Below are positions 45,318-56,589 of a stretch of 64,000 nt of DNA, piece by piece. The notes beneath the pieces are model-generated. The model was not told the DNA's origin. It did not search any database and saw only the letters and a list, made by a program, of their open reading frames with translations. This DNA is from Ichthyophis bannanicus (lineage: Eukaryota; Chordata; Amphibia; Gymnophiona; Ichthyophiidae), in assembly GCA_033557465.1 (NCBI GenBank), contig CM066035.1, forward strand, positions 903,991,309-904,055,308, given 5' to 3'. Numbering within the stretch: position 1 is the stretch's first letter; each line of letters begins with the position of its first letter. The position numbers were made by a program, and so were the translations under genes.

Positions 45318-45512
45318 TTCAACAATGTAGCAAAAGCTGTTAGTGTAACTGGGTTTAAAAGAGGTTTGGACAAGTTGCTGGAGGAAAAGTCCATAAACCA
45401 TTATTAAAGTGGACCCGGGAAATCCACTGCTTACCCCTGGGATAAACAGCATGGAATCTAGGTTGGTCTGGATTGGCCACTGTTGGAAACGGTATACTGG
45501 ACTTGATGGACA
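45318..45512 (+). repeat. CR1 3'-end fragment
   Basis: GGGTTTAAAAGAGGTTTGGACAA and GGACTTGATGGA match the minus-strand 3' region of the CR1 copies at 33698 and 59021. Same clade, opposite orientation. Confidence 0.75.
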
Positions 45513-46017
45513 CATCCAGAAGTCAATTCATCCCGAATATGGCATTCTGTGCCCACTGACCAGAACCCAGCAGACCATGCTACAAGAGCTGTCCTGTCAT
45601 TGAAGCTGATGCAGCCAACATAGTTGACAGGGCCGGATTTCCTTGTTAAACTTAAATGCGCACCCTTAGCTTCAGAGAACTCTTTTGAGCTACTGAATGC
45701 TGAATCTGACTCGGAAGTTTGTCCAGAGATAACCACCCTCACTACCAGCATTGTTCCTGAAGGGAACATAGGAGCACATCGCTTCAACCATTTTTCAAGA
45801 TGGGCAACACTCAGAAGAGCTCATCCATACTGCACTTTCATTCCCCCAGACATCGGATAGAGGATCAAATACGTGTCACCGCTGACACCTCTGTACAAAG
45901 CCTCTCATGGGCAATGAACTTTTCCGAGCAGAGTGGGACACAGTCTGCATACAAAAACTATATGGAAAAGAATTCAAGTGCCGAAGAAAACCACCAACGC
46001 TGAACTTTCAATTTAAA
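45513..46017. other. unassigned
   Basis: No supported gene or repeat. Confidence 0.35.
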
Positions 46018-46195
46018 GCAAACAGGGTTCGATTCCCACTAGCACTCCTTGTGGCCTTGGGCAAGTCACTTAACCCTCCATTGCCTTGGAAGAAAGGCCT
46101 GGCAATCTACTTCTGGTGACACTACTAAGAAAACCCAGGAGCTTCTGGGTCGCCAGGAGTCAGGACTGACTCAAAGGCACACATATTGCCTTTTT
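46018..46195 (+). repeat. SINE with BovB-type tail, partial head
   Basis: Begins inside the tRNA head (GGGTTCGATTCCC B box), then CTTGGGCAAGTCACTTAACC and GGAAGAAAGGCCTGGCAATC, as in 37690-37925; the tail GACTGACTCAAAGGCAC is worn. Confidence 0.75.
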
Positions 46196-46289
46196 GGTTC
46201 CTGCACATGTATCACTACTATCACTTTTCTGGGTTTCCCTGCCTTTGCTGCACATTGCTGACTGAAATGGTTTCTATTTCCTGCAAATG

Positions 46290-46580
46290 TGCCTAACGCG
46301 AGGGTTTCACTGGCGTTAGTGTTCAGACCCGGATTTCACAGTGTTAGTGTGCCTGGAGCCTCTCCCCGCCCACTCTCCGCCCATTGACCCCTTCTCTCTG
46401 CCCTCTGGGAAGCCTTACTCCACCCTTCAGACCCGGATTTCATAGCGTTAGTGTGCCTTAACGCCGCCGCTGCCTCGTTATCGCGCAATAAGTCATGTTA
46501 TCGTGCATGATAACGTCACTTATTGCGCGATAATACCACTGCTGCGACGTTAAGACGGTTTAGTAAACATACCCCTTATT
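46290..46580. repeat. MITE-like repeat, GGGGTATGTTTACTAA family
   Basis: Ends in TTTAGTAAACATACCCCTT, the inverse of 15423. The interior has an imperfect palindrome around TTATCGCGCAATAAG / CTTATTGCGCGATAA (46475-46540). Confidence 0.55.
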
Positions 46581-46820
46581 GCCTAGGAACAAGAAAAAAG
46601 TAAAAGATTTGTTACACAATGTTATTTTTAATGACTCCGATGTAATCTGCTGAGAATGATAGCTGTAGTGGGATTTAAATGTTGTAAATGAATAAATCTC
46701 TCACTTGGTTTGCAGCTTGTCGTGCTGTGAGGGCTTGCGTGCATCAGTGATGCTGAGAGCTAAACTATCGGTAGTTTAACTACTGGCAGGGTCTCCCAAG
46801 ATGGACAGGTCTCAGCTGAG

Positions 46821-48023
46821 GTGCCAGACAAAGACAAACCACCCATCTGGGCAGCAGCAGAATGGGATAGTGTTGACGGCGGAGGATCACATTTCTGTGA
46901 CAACGGCAACAACACCAAACTTAAACTGCGCGGAAGGAAGGCCCGGCAATCTACTTCTGTATCTTGCCATGAAAACCCAATGGATAGTTACAACAAAACA
47001 AATTGTGCTATGGTGCTGGAAGATGAGACTCCCAGGTCGGAAGGCACTCAACTAGCTACTGGGGAAGAGCTGAAGACTTTTCAGAGTAAAGCCAGCATTT
47101 ATGATGTGGTTGGATCAAAGCCCTCGGGAAGTCTGACTGCTGATGTAGCTGCGCATGAAATGAGAGTCAGAAGCTGTAAAGATGTCTTACACATTGGAAC
47201 ATGGAACGTACGAAGCATGAACCAAGGGAAGTTGGAGGTGGTCAAGAATGAAATAGAACGTGTACAACTTGATCTGTTGGGTGTCAGCGAACTGAAATGG
47301 ACTGGCATCGGGCACTTTGCATCAGATGATCACATGGTCTACTATGCTGGAAATGAAAGACAAAGAAGAAATGGTGTTGCATTTATAATAAAGAAGAAAC
47401 TTGCAAGAACTGTAATGAAATACAATGCAGTCAGCGAACGCTTAATCTCTATTCGTCTACGAGGATTGCCTATCAACACAACTATAATTCAAGTATATGC
47501 CCCAACAACAGCTGCAGAAGAGAATGAAATTGAAGAGTTCTATGAACAAGTACAAGCTGAAATTGACAGAACATGCAAACAGGATATCCTGATAGTCATG
47601 GGTGACTGGAACGCAAAAGTTGGCAACAAAGAAGAAGGCAAAGTAGTTGGAAAATATGGACTTGGCAACAGAAATGAAGCTGGAGAAAGATTGATAGAAT
47701 TCTGCAAGACCAATGATGTATTCATCTCAAACACCTTCTTCCAGCAACACAAGCGACGACTGTACACATGGACTTCACCCAATGGATTGTATAAAAATCA
47801 AATTGACTACATCTGTGGAAGTCAACGATGGAAAAGCTCTGTAACATCAACAAAGACAAAACCTGGAGCTGACTGTGGTACAGATCATCAACTACTAATA
47901 TGCAAACTCAAGCTAAAGTTGAAAAAGAGCAAACCACTCATGAATGCACCAAAATATGACCTTGAGAATATACCACTGGAATTTAAAGACTGCCCGCAAA
48001 ATCGATTTGCTGCTTTAGATACA
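46821..48023 (+). pseudogene. BovB endonuclease domain
   Basis: Open frame from 46821 (leader-like first ~110 codons) through the APE endonuclease: IGTWNVRSMNQGKLE, SELKWTGIG, VYAPTTAAEENEIEEFYE, GDWNAKVG, YTWTSPNGLYKNQIDYI and GADCGTDHQLL. All catalytic motifs are present. The frame runs unbroken to the L2 junction at 48023; the codons after it (to 48155) belong to L2 sequence. The enzyme nicks target DNA to prime reverse transcription. The 5' leader shares GGCAATCTACTTCTGTATCTTG with the SINE bodies. Confidence 0.9.
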
Positions 48024-48334
48024 AATCTTTATCTTTTATCTTTATCTTTATTAAAACATTTGATAAACCGCCCAGGCCAAAGCATCAGGGCGGTGTACAA
48101 TCATAAAAAAGTGACAGCTGCAGAGAAAGGAAGAGAAGAAAAGAACGCCAAATAATAATAGGACAGTAAAAGAAACAGCAAAAGATAAAGAGGGGCAACA
48201 GAAAGCAGCAGAGCAACGGAATTTAAAACCATAATACTAATAATAAAACTTAAAAACTTAAAAACAATAAAAATTAAAGGAGTGAGGGGAGGAGAAGGAG
48301 ACTCGAACCAGATATAGCGGAGCGAGAGGCGAGA

Positions 48335-50480
48335 CTAGGGGAACATGACACCAGCGGAGAGGGGAAAATAGAGAAATAAGAGGGAGGGAGGGAATAAAAG
48401 GCTAAGTGGGAAGGACATCATCAGTGGGGGGAGGAGATTGAATGCTTGACAGAAAAGATGAGTCTTGAGAATAGTTTTAAAACGAGTATAGGAGGGTTCT
48501 AAACGGAGAGATAAGGGAAGAGAATTCCAGAGGGCAGGGCATAGAAAGAAGAAAGCAGAATGTCGGGTGGATTCGAGACGGGCCTGAGTGGGTGAGGGAA
48601 GAAAAAGACGATTACCATGGGCGGACCGGAGAAGGCGGGGAGAGGGCTGGAGATGGATAATATTGGCTAAATATTGGGGGGAGTCAGAGAAGAGGGCCTT
48701 GTGTGCAAGGATAAGTAGTTTAAACACAAACCGAAACTTAATAGGGAGCCAGTGTAGAGAAGAGAGACAGGGGGAAACATGAGAGCGGAGAGGGGATAGA
48801 GTAATAAGACGGGCGGCAGCATTTTGAACGATTTGAAGGCGGTGAAGTTGGTGAGAGGGAAGACCAGCATAAACAACATTGCAGTAATCGAGTCGCGAAA
48901 TAACTAGGGATATGACCAAAGTGATAATAGAAGAGTGTGAAAAGTAGGAACGAACAGCTTTAATGCGACGTAGGTGAAAAAAGGAGGAGCGGACAACAGA
49001 AGAAATGTGATCGTGGAAAGAAAGAGATGGGTCTAGAGTAACACCTAAATAGCGGAGAGTGGAGGTGGAAGAGATAGAATGAGAACCCATGACAGGAAAC
49101 ACTGAAGGAGAAGGACGACCAAAAGTAACCCAAAGAGCTGCAGATTTAGTAGGATTAACATGCATGAAGTTTGACTCAAACCAGGATGTGATGGAGGAGA
49201 GGCAGAGGTTAAGTGGAGTGAGATCAGGGGCAGATGGAGAGGTATGGTGAACCAGAAGGATATCATCAGCATAGATGTAGAAAGAAAGAGTGGATTGCTG
49301 GATTAGCAGAGCTAGGGGGGCCAGAAAAATGTTAAAGAGGAGAGGGGCAAGAATAGAGCCCTGAGGGACACCACAAGTGACAGACGCAGGAGGAGAGACT
49401 GAAGAACCAGCGTGAACTGAAAAAGTACGACAAGATAAAAAAGAGTGAAACCATTGAAGAACAGTGCCATGAATACCAACATCAGACAAACGAGAAAGAA
49501 GGGTGCGGTGATCGACTACATCAAAAGCAGAAGACAGATCCAGAGAGACCACTAGGGAAATATCACCACGATCGTGAGAACGGTGAAGTTCAGAGAGCAG
49601 AGCCGTGAGAACAGTTTCGGTACTGTGACCAGGACGAAAGCCAGATTGCCGGGGGTGAAGGGCGTGGGTGGAGTCAAGATGAGAGGTCAGCTGGGAAAAA
49701 ACAATTCGTTCAAGGATTTTGGACAGAAAAGGAAGGTTGGAAACGGGGCGCCAGTTGGTAGAAAGCGTGGGGTCGAGGGTGGGCTTCTTCAAAAGGGGGC
49801 GGACAATAGCGTGCTTCCATAAAGAGGGAAAAAGACCAGAAGAGAGACTAGTGTTAAAGATAGAAAGGATGAAAGGCACCAAAGCAATATGCGAGTCAAG
49901 TAGCCAGGGAGATGGGAGAGGATCAAGAGGACAGGTAGTTTGGTGAGCGGAAGAAATAGCCTTAATAAGTTCGGGCGAAGAAATAGGAGAAAAGGAACAC
50001 CAAGTGTGGGAGAAAGTGTGAATGGGTGAGGAGGGGAAGTGGGCAAAGGGTGAAAAGGGGGAGAAGAAGGGAAGGGAGGGAGAAGAGGGGAGAGGGGGGA
50101 AGGGCATGAAGGAAAGGAGGAACGAATAGCCAGAATCTTATTAGTAAAGAAAGCAGCAAGAGAAGAAGGGCTGGGAGGGGGGGGCTGGGAAAGGGCAGAA
50201 GGGAGAGAAGAAGGGGAGGAAATAGATTTGAGGACCAGAAAGAGACGCCTAGCAGAGTTAGAAGATGTAGAGATGAGACGAGAGTAGTATGAATGTTTAG
50301 CAGAAGTGATAGCAGAGCGGTAGGAAAGGTGAGCAAGCTGATAGTTGGAATGAGAGTCGGATGAGCGGGACTTCCTCCAAAACCGTTCAGCACGTCGGAG
50401 ATTGGAGCGGAGGAGAAGGAGACCGGGGTGGTACCAGGGGTGATGGGAAGATGAACGGGGGCTGAAGAGTGGAGAGGTGC
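48335..50480 (-). CDS. L2 ORF2, reverse transcriptase part
   Basis: The frame is open from about 50480 to 48335 (first in-frame ATG at 50107). In order: a linker with RRAERFWRKSR, the RT with LDPLPSPWLL, RPVSNLPFLSKILE, HPRQSGFRPGHSTETVL, LDLSSAFDVVDH, GVPQGSILAPLLFNIFL and FYIYADDILL (catalytic YADD intact), then RLDYCNVVYAGL and LSSLHWLPIKFRFVFK, the L2 signature, and a C-terminal FKTILKTHLF. It would reverse-transcribe its own RNA at the nicked target. One frameshift near 50485 separates it from the endonuclease frame; otherwise intact. Confidence 0.88.
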
Positions 50481-50487
50481 CACAGAA

Positions 50488-51732
50488 TCAAAGCAACCGA
50501 AAGAGAAGAGGAAAAGAGATCAACCTGACGGTCAATGAGAAGGAAGAAAAATCTGGAGGGAATAGCGTGAGGGCAGATGGAAAAGAGGACCGAGAGTTTG
50601 GAGTGAAACGTCGCCTGAGGGAAGGGATAGGAACTGAAGAAGGGCTAGTGGAGTCTAAAGAAGGAAAAGGAAAAGTAAATAAAAGACAGTAATGGTCAGA
50701 CCAAGGAATGGGGACAGATCGGATATTGGAGGGAGAAAAAGGAGAGGAATCAAGAGTAAGAATAAGATCAAGGGAGTGACCAGAGGCATGGATAGAGCAA
50801 AGTACGTGTTGAGTGAGAGATAGATCAGAGAACAAAGAGGAAAGGGCCTTGTCACGGGGACGGGACGGGGGAGTAAGGTAGGCATTGAGGTCGCCTAAGA
50901 CGACTAAATGTGGAGATAGAATGGCGGAGTCAGAAAATGTGTGAAATAGGGAATCCCAGAGATCTGGGCGCAGAGAAGGGGGAACATATAAGAGGAGAAA
51001 AAAAAGAGAAGGGGCGGAATCGGACCGAACCAAAAGGGACTCAGGATAAGCAGGTGAGGGCGAGACCAAAGAAAACGACAGAGGGGACCTAAAGATAAGT
51101 GCCACCCCACCACCAGAGCGACGAAGGCGGGGGGTGTGAAGGGCTGAGTAACCGGGGGGAAGACACTGATGAAGGAGAGCGTCCTCCCCCTCACGGAGCC
51201 AGGATTCAGTGATAAAAAGGGCGTCTAGGGAGTGTTGGATAAGAAGGTCGTGGACTAAGTGAGTTTTTGAGCGAATTGAACGGCAGTTAAGGAGAGCCAT
51301 GGAAAGTGTAAGGAGAGGGACAGCTGAAGGCGGGGGTACGATGGGGGGTTGAGAGGAAGGCGGAAAAGCAGGGGACGTCATGTTAGAAGAACAGGGAAGG
51401 AGATTAAAGGGATTCCGGGCCAAAGGACCGGGAAGGACAGGATGCATACGTAAGGGGCGGTAGCCCCAAGATACAGGAATAGCATACATGACCGGGACAA
51501 GGGAAACAAGTGACACAGAAGAAGACACAGTTAACGCGGTAGGAGGAAAGAGACAGGCTAGGTAAGCAATTAACAGCACAAAGGAATCAAGAGAGAAACG
51601 AAAGTGTCCGGAGGACAGAGGGAACAATGTCGGATAAGGCTGGTGAGACCTACGAGTAGGGAGGCTAGAACTAGGGAGATGGTGGCTTGAAACGCCCCAG
51701 TCGTCGCCCCAAGGAGCTCGCCCAAGGAGCAC
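50488..51732 (-). CDS. L2 ORF2, endonuclease part
   Basis: 414 codons; the first ~130 are low-complexity leader. The APE endonuclease runs from about residue 140: LLNCRSIRSKTHLVHDLL, ITESWLREGED, RRSGGGVALI, VVLGDLNAYL, SLDLILT and PWSDHYCLLF. All catalytic blocks are present. The stop at 50488 comes from a single frameshift; the RT frame continues without a gap. The start at 51732 is uncertain because it lies next to the last monomer. Confidence 0.85.
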   Translation of the reverse strand: MLLGRAPWGDDWGVSSHHLPSSSLPTRRSHQPYPTLFPLSSGHFRFSLDSFVLLIAYLACLFPPTALTVSSSVSLVSLVPVMYAIPVSWGYRPLRMHPVLPGPLARNPFNLLPCSSNMTSPAFPPSSQPPIVPPPSAVPLLTLSMALLNCRSIRSKTHLVHDLLIQHSLDALFITESWLREGEDALLHQCLPPGYSALHTPRLRRSGGGVALIFRSPLSFSLVSPSPAYPESLLVRSDSAPSLFFLLLYVPPSLRPDLWDSLFHTFSDSAILSPHLVVLGDLNAYLTPPSRPRDKALSSLFSDLSLTQHVLCSIHASGHSLDLILTLDSSPFSPSNIRSVPIPWSDHYCLLFTFPFPSLDSTSPSSVPIPSLRRRFTPNSRSSFPSALTLFPPDFSSFSLTVRLISFPLLFRLL

Positions 51733-51766
51733 GACCTGCTCCTTGTGCGCGCGCCGCCGCGGCGCG

Positions 51767-54227
51767 GAACGCCGCTCTAGGAAGACCTATATCTGTTCGG
51801 GTACCTCGTGGGAGACACGGGTGCGTCGCTTCCGGGAGGCGGGGCTTCACCGGAGAGATGGCAGAGCTCCAGGCAAGCTGCAGAAGGAGAAAGAGTGTAG
51901 TAGGCAGCATATGATAGTAACAACAGCGCAAGCAGATTAGCAGGCAGGCAGCAGCAGCAGCAGTGACGAACGCCGCTCTAGGAAGACCTATATCTGTTCG
52001 GGTACCTCGTGGGAGACACGGGTGCGTCGCTTCCGGGAGGCGGGGCTTCACCGGAGAGATGGCAGAGCTCCAGGCAAGCTGCAGAAGGAGAAAGAGTGTA
52101 GTAGGCAGCATATGATAGTAACAACAGCGCAAGCAGATTAGCAGGCAGGCAGCAGCAGCAGTGAAGAACGCCGCTCTAGGAAGACCTATATCTGTTCGGG
52201 TACCTCGTGGGAGACACGGGTGCGTCGCTTCCGGGAGGCGGGGCTTCACCGGAGAGATGGCAGAGCTCCAGGCAAGCTGCAGAAGGAGAAAGAGTGTAGT
52301 AGGCAGCATATGATAGTAACAACAGCGCAAGCAGATTAGCAGGCAGGCAGCAGCAGCAGCAGTGACGAAACGCCGCTCTAGGAAGACCTATATCTGTTCG
52401 GGTACCTCGTGGGAGACACGGGTGCGTCGCTTCCGGGAGGCGGGGCTTCACCGGAGAGATGGCAGAGTCCAGGCAAGCTGCAGAAGGAGAAAGAGTGTAG
52501 TAGGCAGCATATGATAGTAACAACAGCGCAAGCAGATTAGCAGGCAGGCAGCAGCAGCAGCAGTGACGAACGCCGCTCTAGGAAGACCTATATCTGTTCG
52601 GGTACCTCGTGGGAGACACGGGTGCGTCGCTTCCGGGAGGCGGGGCTTCACCGGAGAGATGGCAGAGCTCCAGGCAAGCTGCAGAAGGAGAAAGAGTGTA
52701 GTAGGCAGCATATGATAGTAACAACAGCGCAAGCAGATTAGCAGGCAGGCAGCAGCAGCAGCAGTGACGAACGCCGCTCTAGGAAGACCTATATCTGTTC
52801 GGGTACCTCGTGGGAGACACGGGTGCGTCGCTTCCGGGAGGCGGGGCTTCACCGGAGAGATGGCAGAGCTCCAGGCAAGCTGCAGAAGGAGAAAGAGTGT
52901 AGTAGGCAGCATATGATAGTAACAACAGCGCAAGCAGATTAGCAGGCAGGCAGCAGCAGCAGCAGTGACGAACGCCGCTCTAGGAAGACCTATATCTGTT
53001 CGGGTACCTCGTGGGAGACACGGGTGCGTCGCTTCCGGGAGGCGGGGCTTCACCGGAGAGATGGCAGAGCTCCAGGCAAGCTGCAGAAGGAGAAAGAGTG
53101 TAGTAGGCAGCATATGATAGTAACAACAGCGCAAGCAGATTAGCAGGCAGGCAGCAGCAGCAGCAGTGACGAACGCCGCTCTAGGAAGACCTATATCTGT
53201 TCGGGTACCTCGTGGGAGACACGGGTGCGTCGCTTCCGGGAGGCGGGGCTTCACCGGAGAGATGGCAGAGCTCCAGGCAAGCTGCAGAAGGAGAAAGAGT
53301 GTAGTAGGCAGCATATGATAGTAACAACAGCGCAAGCAGATTAGCAGGCAGGCAGCAGCAGCAGCAGTGACGAACGCCGCTCTAGGAAGACCTATATCTG
53401 TTCGGGTACCTCGTGGGAGACACGGGTGCGTCGCTTCCGGGAGGCGGGGCTTCACCGGAGAGATGGCAGAGCTCCAGGCAAGCTGCAGAAGGAGAAAGAG
53501 TGTAGTAGGCAGCATATGATAGTAACAACAGCGCAAGCAGATTAGCAGGCAGGCAGCAGCAGCAGCAGTGACGAACGCCGCTCTAGGAAGACCTATATCT
53601 GTTCGGGTACCTCGTGGGAGACACGGGTGCGTCGCTTCCGGGAGGCGGGGCTTCACCGGAGAGATGGCAGAGCTCCAGGCAAGCTGCAGAAGGAGAAAGA
53701 GTGTAGTAGGCAGCATATGATAGTAACAACAGCGCAAGCAGATTAGCAGGCAGGCAGCAGCAGCAGCAGTGACGAACGCCGCTCTAGGAAGACCTATATC
53801 TGTTCGGGTACCTCGTGGGAGACACGGGTGCGTCGCTTCCGGGAGGCGGGGCTTCACCGGAGAGATGGCAGAGCTCCAGGCAAGCTGCAGAAGGAGAAAG
53901 AGTGTAGTAGGCAGCATATGATAGTAACAACAGCGCAAGCAGATTAGCAGGCAGGCAGCAGCAGCAGCAGTGACGAACGCCGCTCTAGGAAGACCTATAT
54001 CTGTTCGGGTACCTCGTGGGAGACACGGGTGCGTCGCTTCCGGAGGCGGGGCTTCACCGGAGAGATGGCAGAGCTCCAGGCAAGCTCGTGGGAGACACGG
54101 GTGCGTCGCTTCCGGGAGGCGGGGCTTCACCGGAGAGATGGCAGAGCTCCAGGCAAGCTGCAGAAGGAGAAAGAGTGTAGTAGGCAGCATATGATAGTAA
54201 CAACAGCGCAAGCAGATTAGCAGGCAG
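51767..54227 (-). repeat. 201-bp tandem monomers, L2 5' UTR
   Basis: Units begin (as GAACGCCGCTCTAGG on the plus strand) at 51767, 51968, 52166, 52367, 52568, 52769, 52970, 53171, 53372, 53573, 53774 and 53975, with a partial unit from about 54087. Period 201 bp except 198 (one CAG fewer) and one extra A at 52370. Units are nearly identical. Each is CpG-rich and contains the GC box GAGGCGGGGC and the ETS core CCGGAAG (minus strand). The terminal unit is rearranged, with a jump at 54085. Position and composition resemble the promoter monomers of mouse L1. Confidence 0.88.
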
Positions 54228-54229
54228 AC

Positions 54230-56211
54230 AGAGCTCCGGAAGAGTTATGGAATGACATCAAGAAGGTTGTGCTGGAAGAAAGCGAGAAGTCTCTACAAAA
54301 GGTTAAAAAGCAAAAACGGCCAAAATGGATGACGGAAGAAACTCTGAAAATTGCCCAGAAACGCAGAGAAGCTAAAGCCAAAGGAGAAAGAAAGACAATC
54401 GCAGAACTCAACAGAGATTTCCAACGTGCAGCAAGACAGGACAAGGAAAAGTACTACAATGACACTTGCAAGGAAATAGAAGCAGAAACTATTAGAGGAA
54501 GAACAAGATCGGCTTTCCTAAAGCTGCGAGAGTTAAAGAAAAAGTTCCAGCCTCGAATTGGAATGTTACAAGATGCTCAAGGTTCTATGTTGAATGATGC
54601 TGAGAAGATCAAGAAAAGGTGGAAGGAATATACAGAGTTTTTTATGATAAAGATCAAGTGGACCAACAGCCGTTTCAACCTATACCTTATGATCAGGAAC
54701 CATTGGTGATGAAAGAAGAAGTTGAAGCAGCATTGAAAGCCTTATCAAAGAACAAAACACCAGGCATTGATAGCATTCCCATAGATGTATTGCAGCAATC
54801 TGATGCAGCTGTTACCGTACTTACAAGGCTCTGCCAAGAAATATGGAAGACAACATCATGGCCAACTGACTGGAAAAGATCTGTGTTTATACCAATACTA
54901 AAGAAAGGTGATCCAACTGACTGTGGAAATTATCGCACAATCGCTCTGATCCCACATGCCAGCAAGATTCTACTGAAGATTATTCAAAAGAGACTACAGC
55001 CATACCTAGAACAAGAACTACCTGAAGTGCAAGCAGGGTTCAGGAAAGGGCGAGGAACGAGAGACATCATTGCGGATGTGAGATGGATCCTTGAAAAGAC
55101 TAAAGAATACCAAAAGGATATCTATTTGTGCTTTATCGACTATAGCAAGGCTTTTGACTGTGTAAACCATGAGAAACTCTGGGCCACATTAAGAAGCATG
55201 GGTATACCAGAACACCTGATCGTTCTCTTGCGTAATCTGTACATTGATCAAGAAGCAACAGTTCGAACGGAACAAGGAGAAACAGAATGGTTTAAAATAA
55301 GCAAAGGTGTAAGACAAGGCTGCATACTTTCCCCCTACCTGTTTAATTTATATGCAGAACAAATCATCAGAGAAGCAGGACTGTATGAAGACAACAGAGG
55401 TGTGAAGATTGCTGGAAGACTCATCAACAACCTTCGCTATGCTGATGATACCACATTACTGGCTGAAAGCGAAGATGATCTGAAACATTTGCTTCTCACA
55501 ATCAAAGAACATAGTCTCAAAATGGGCCTGCACCTTAATGTAAAGAAGACAAAGATCATGACAACTGGCATAATCAACAGGTTCATCGTTGAAGGAGAAG
55601 AAATTGAAATTGTGAACAACTTTAACCTACTTGGATCAACTATCAATAAAGAAGCAACAAGCAGTCAAGAAATTAGACGACGCATTGCTCTCGGCAGAAT
55701 GGCTATGAAAGACCTAGATAAGATTCTCAAGAGCAGAGATGTGTCTCTCCATACAAAGATTCGACTTGTTCAAGCCATGGTATTTTCAATAACATCATAT
55801 GGAGGTGAAAGCTGGACAGTGAAAAAGACAGACAGGAAGAAAATTGATGCCTTTGAATTATGGTGCTGGCGGCGAATACTGTGTATACCATGGACTGCCC
55901 GAAGAACAAACCAGTCGGTACTAGAGGAGATCAAACCTAAGCTTTCTTTAGAAGCTCAGATGACAAGACTTCGACTTTCATACTTCGGACACATCATGCG
56001 AAGAGAGAGATCATTAGAGAAAGACATCATGCTTGGCAAGATAGAAGGTCAACGCAAAAGAGGAAGGCCAGCAATGAGATGGATCGCTACAATAACAGCA
56101 GCTACGGGTACCAGTCTGTCAACAATGAGCCGCCTGACTGAAGACCGAACACAATTTAGGATAGCTATCCAGAGGATCGCCATGAGTCAACTCCGACTCG
56201 ACGGCACTTAA
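54230..56211 (+). pseudogene. BovB reverse transcriptase
   Basis: Frame 54269-54709 continues the linker (QKRPKWMTEETLKIAQKRREAK). A frameshift near 54640 moves to 54619-56211 (530 codons). The RT has NKTPGIDSIPIDVLQQ, NYRTIALIPHASKILL, QAGFRKGRGTRD, FIDYSKAFDCVNHEKLW, GVRQGCILSPYLFNLYAE and LRYADDTTLLAE (YADD intact). The C-terminal domain follows: ESWTVKKTDRKKIDAFELWCWRR, LRLSYFGHIMRRERSLEKDIMLG and RKRGRPAMRW. It is intact apart from one frameshift and the L2 insertion. Confidence 0.9.
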
Positions 56212-56230
56212 CAACAACAACAACAACAAA

Positions 56231-56589
56231 TGAATAAATAGTTATCAGAGGCTGATAGATTGCCCTCGCAACCACCATCCTCCATGATTAGACTTGACTA
56301 AAACACTGTATTGTTACGTTATTGACTAAAAGATCCTTAGATTGTTCTGAATGAATGGAGTGCACTCTGAATACGTCTTCCGCCCTGGGGAGGGGGGATC
56401 TTCTGTACTTAAGGTTCCTATTCCAAATTCCCCAGTGCCCGGACTCTAACTTGTGGGCACACAGTTTAGCTGACCTCACCCTAGTCCTGCAGCCTGGGAT
56501 TATGCTGCCTCTCCTGCCATGATGCAGGACCTTCCAGGTAATCCGGGTGCTGTGTTGGTCCTACTGGCATAATTTAGGGCCCGCCAGCT
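56231..56589. other. unassigned
   Basis: No gene or repeat recognised. Confidence 0.35.

Larger units (their letters stand above)
48024..54227 (-). mobile_element. L2 LINE with 5' monomer array (6.2 kb)
   Basis: Inserted in BovB with a 3-bp duplication ACA (48021-48023 and 54228-54230). On the minus strand, 5' to 3': 12 full and one partial 201-bp monomers (54227-51767), endonuclease, RT, 3' UTR, and a terminal (ATAAAG)n-like microsatellite (48024-48055). It has near-complete ORFs and an intact catalytic site, so it is young. Confidence 0.9.
46790..56230 (+). mobile_element. BovB (RTE-clade) LINE split by an L2 insertion
   Basis: 5' leader and endonuclease at 46790-48023, RT and 3' end at 54228-56230. 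The break falls inside one protein between NRFAALD and LPEELWND. The 3' end has the hallmark GACTCGACGGCACTTA followed by (ACA)n (56190-56230). The SINEs at 37690 and 46018 share this end. Without the L2 insert the element is about 3.2 kb, the usual BovB length. Confidence 0.92.

Noticed and set aside
48588..50692. Plus-strand Arg/Lys/Glu-rich ORFs
   Set aside because: Antisense shadows of the L2 ORF2, whose minus-strand frame has clear RT and endonuclease motifs.
52448..54211. 587-codon minus-strand ORF with a 67-residue repeat
   Set aside because: It arises because the 201-bp monomer is divisible by three and has one stop-free frame. Two monomers carry indels that shift the frame, and the sequence lies in the L2 5' UTR. 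No evidence of coding.
51767..54227. CRISPR-like array
   Set aside because: Repeats are directly adjacent with no unique spacers, in a vertebrate context.
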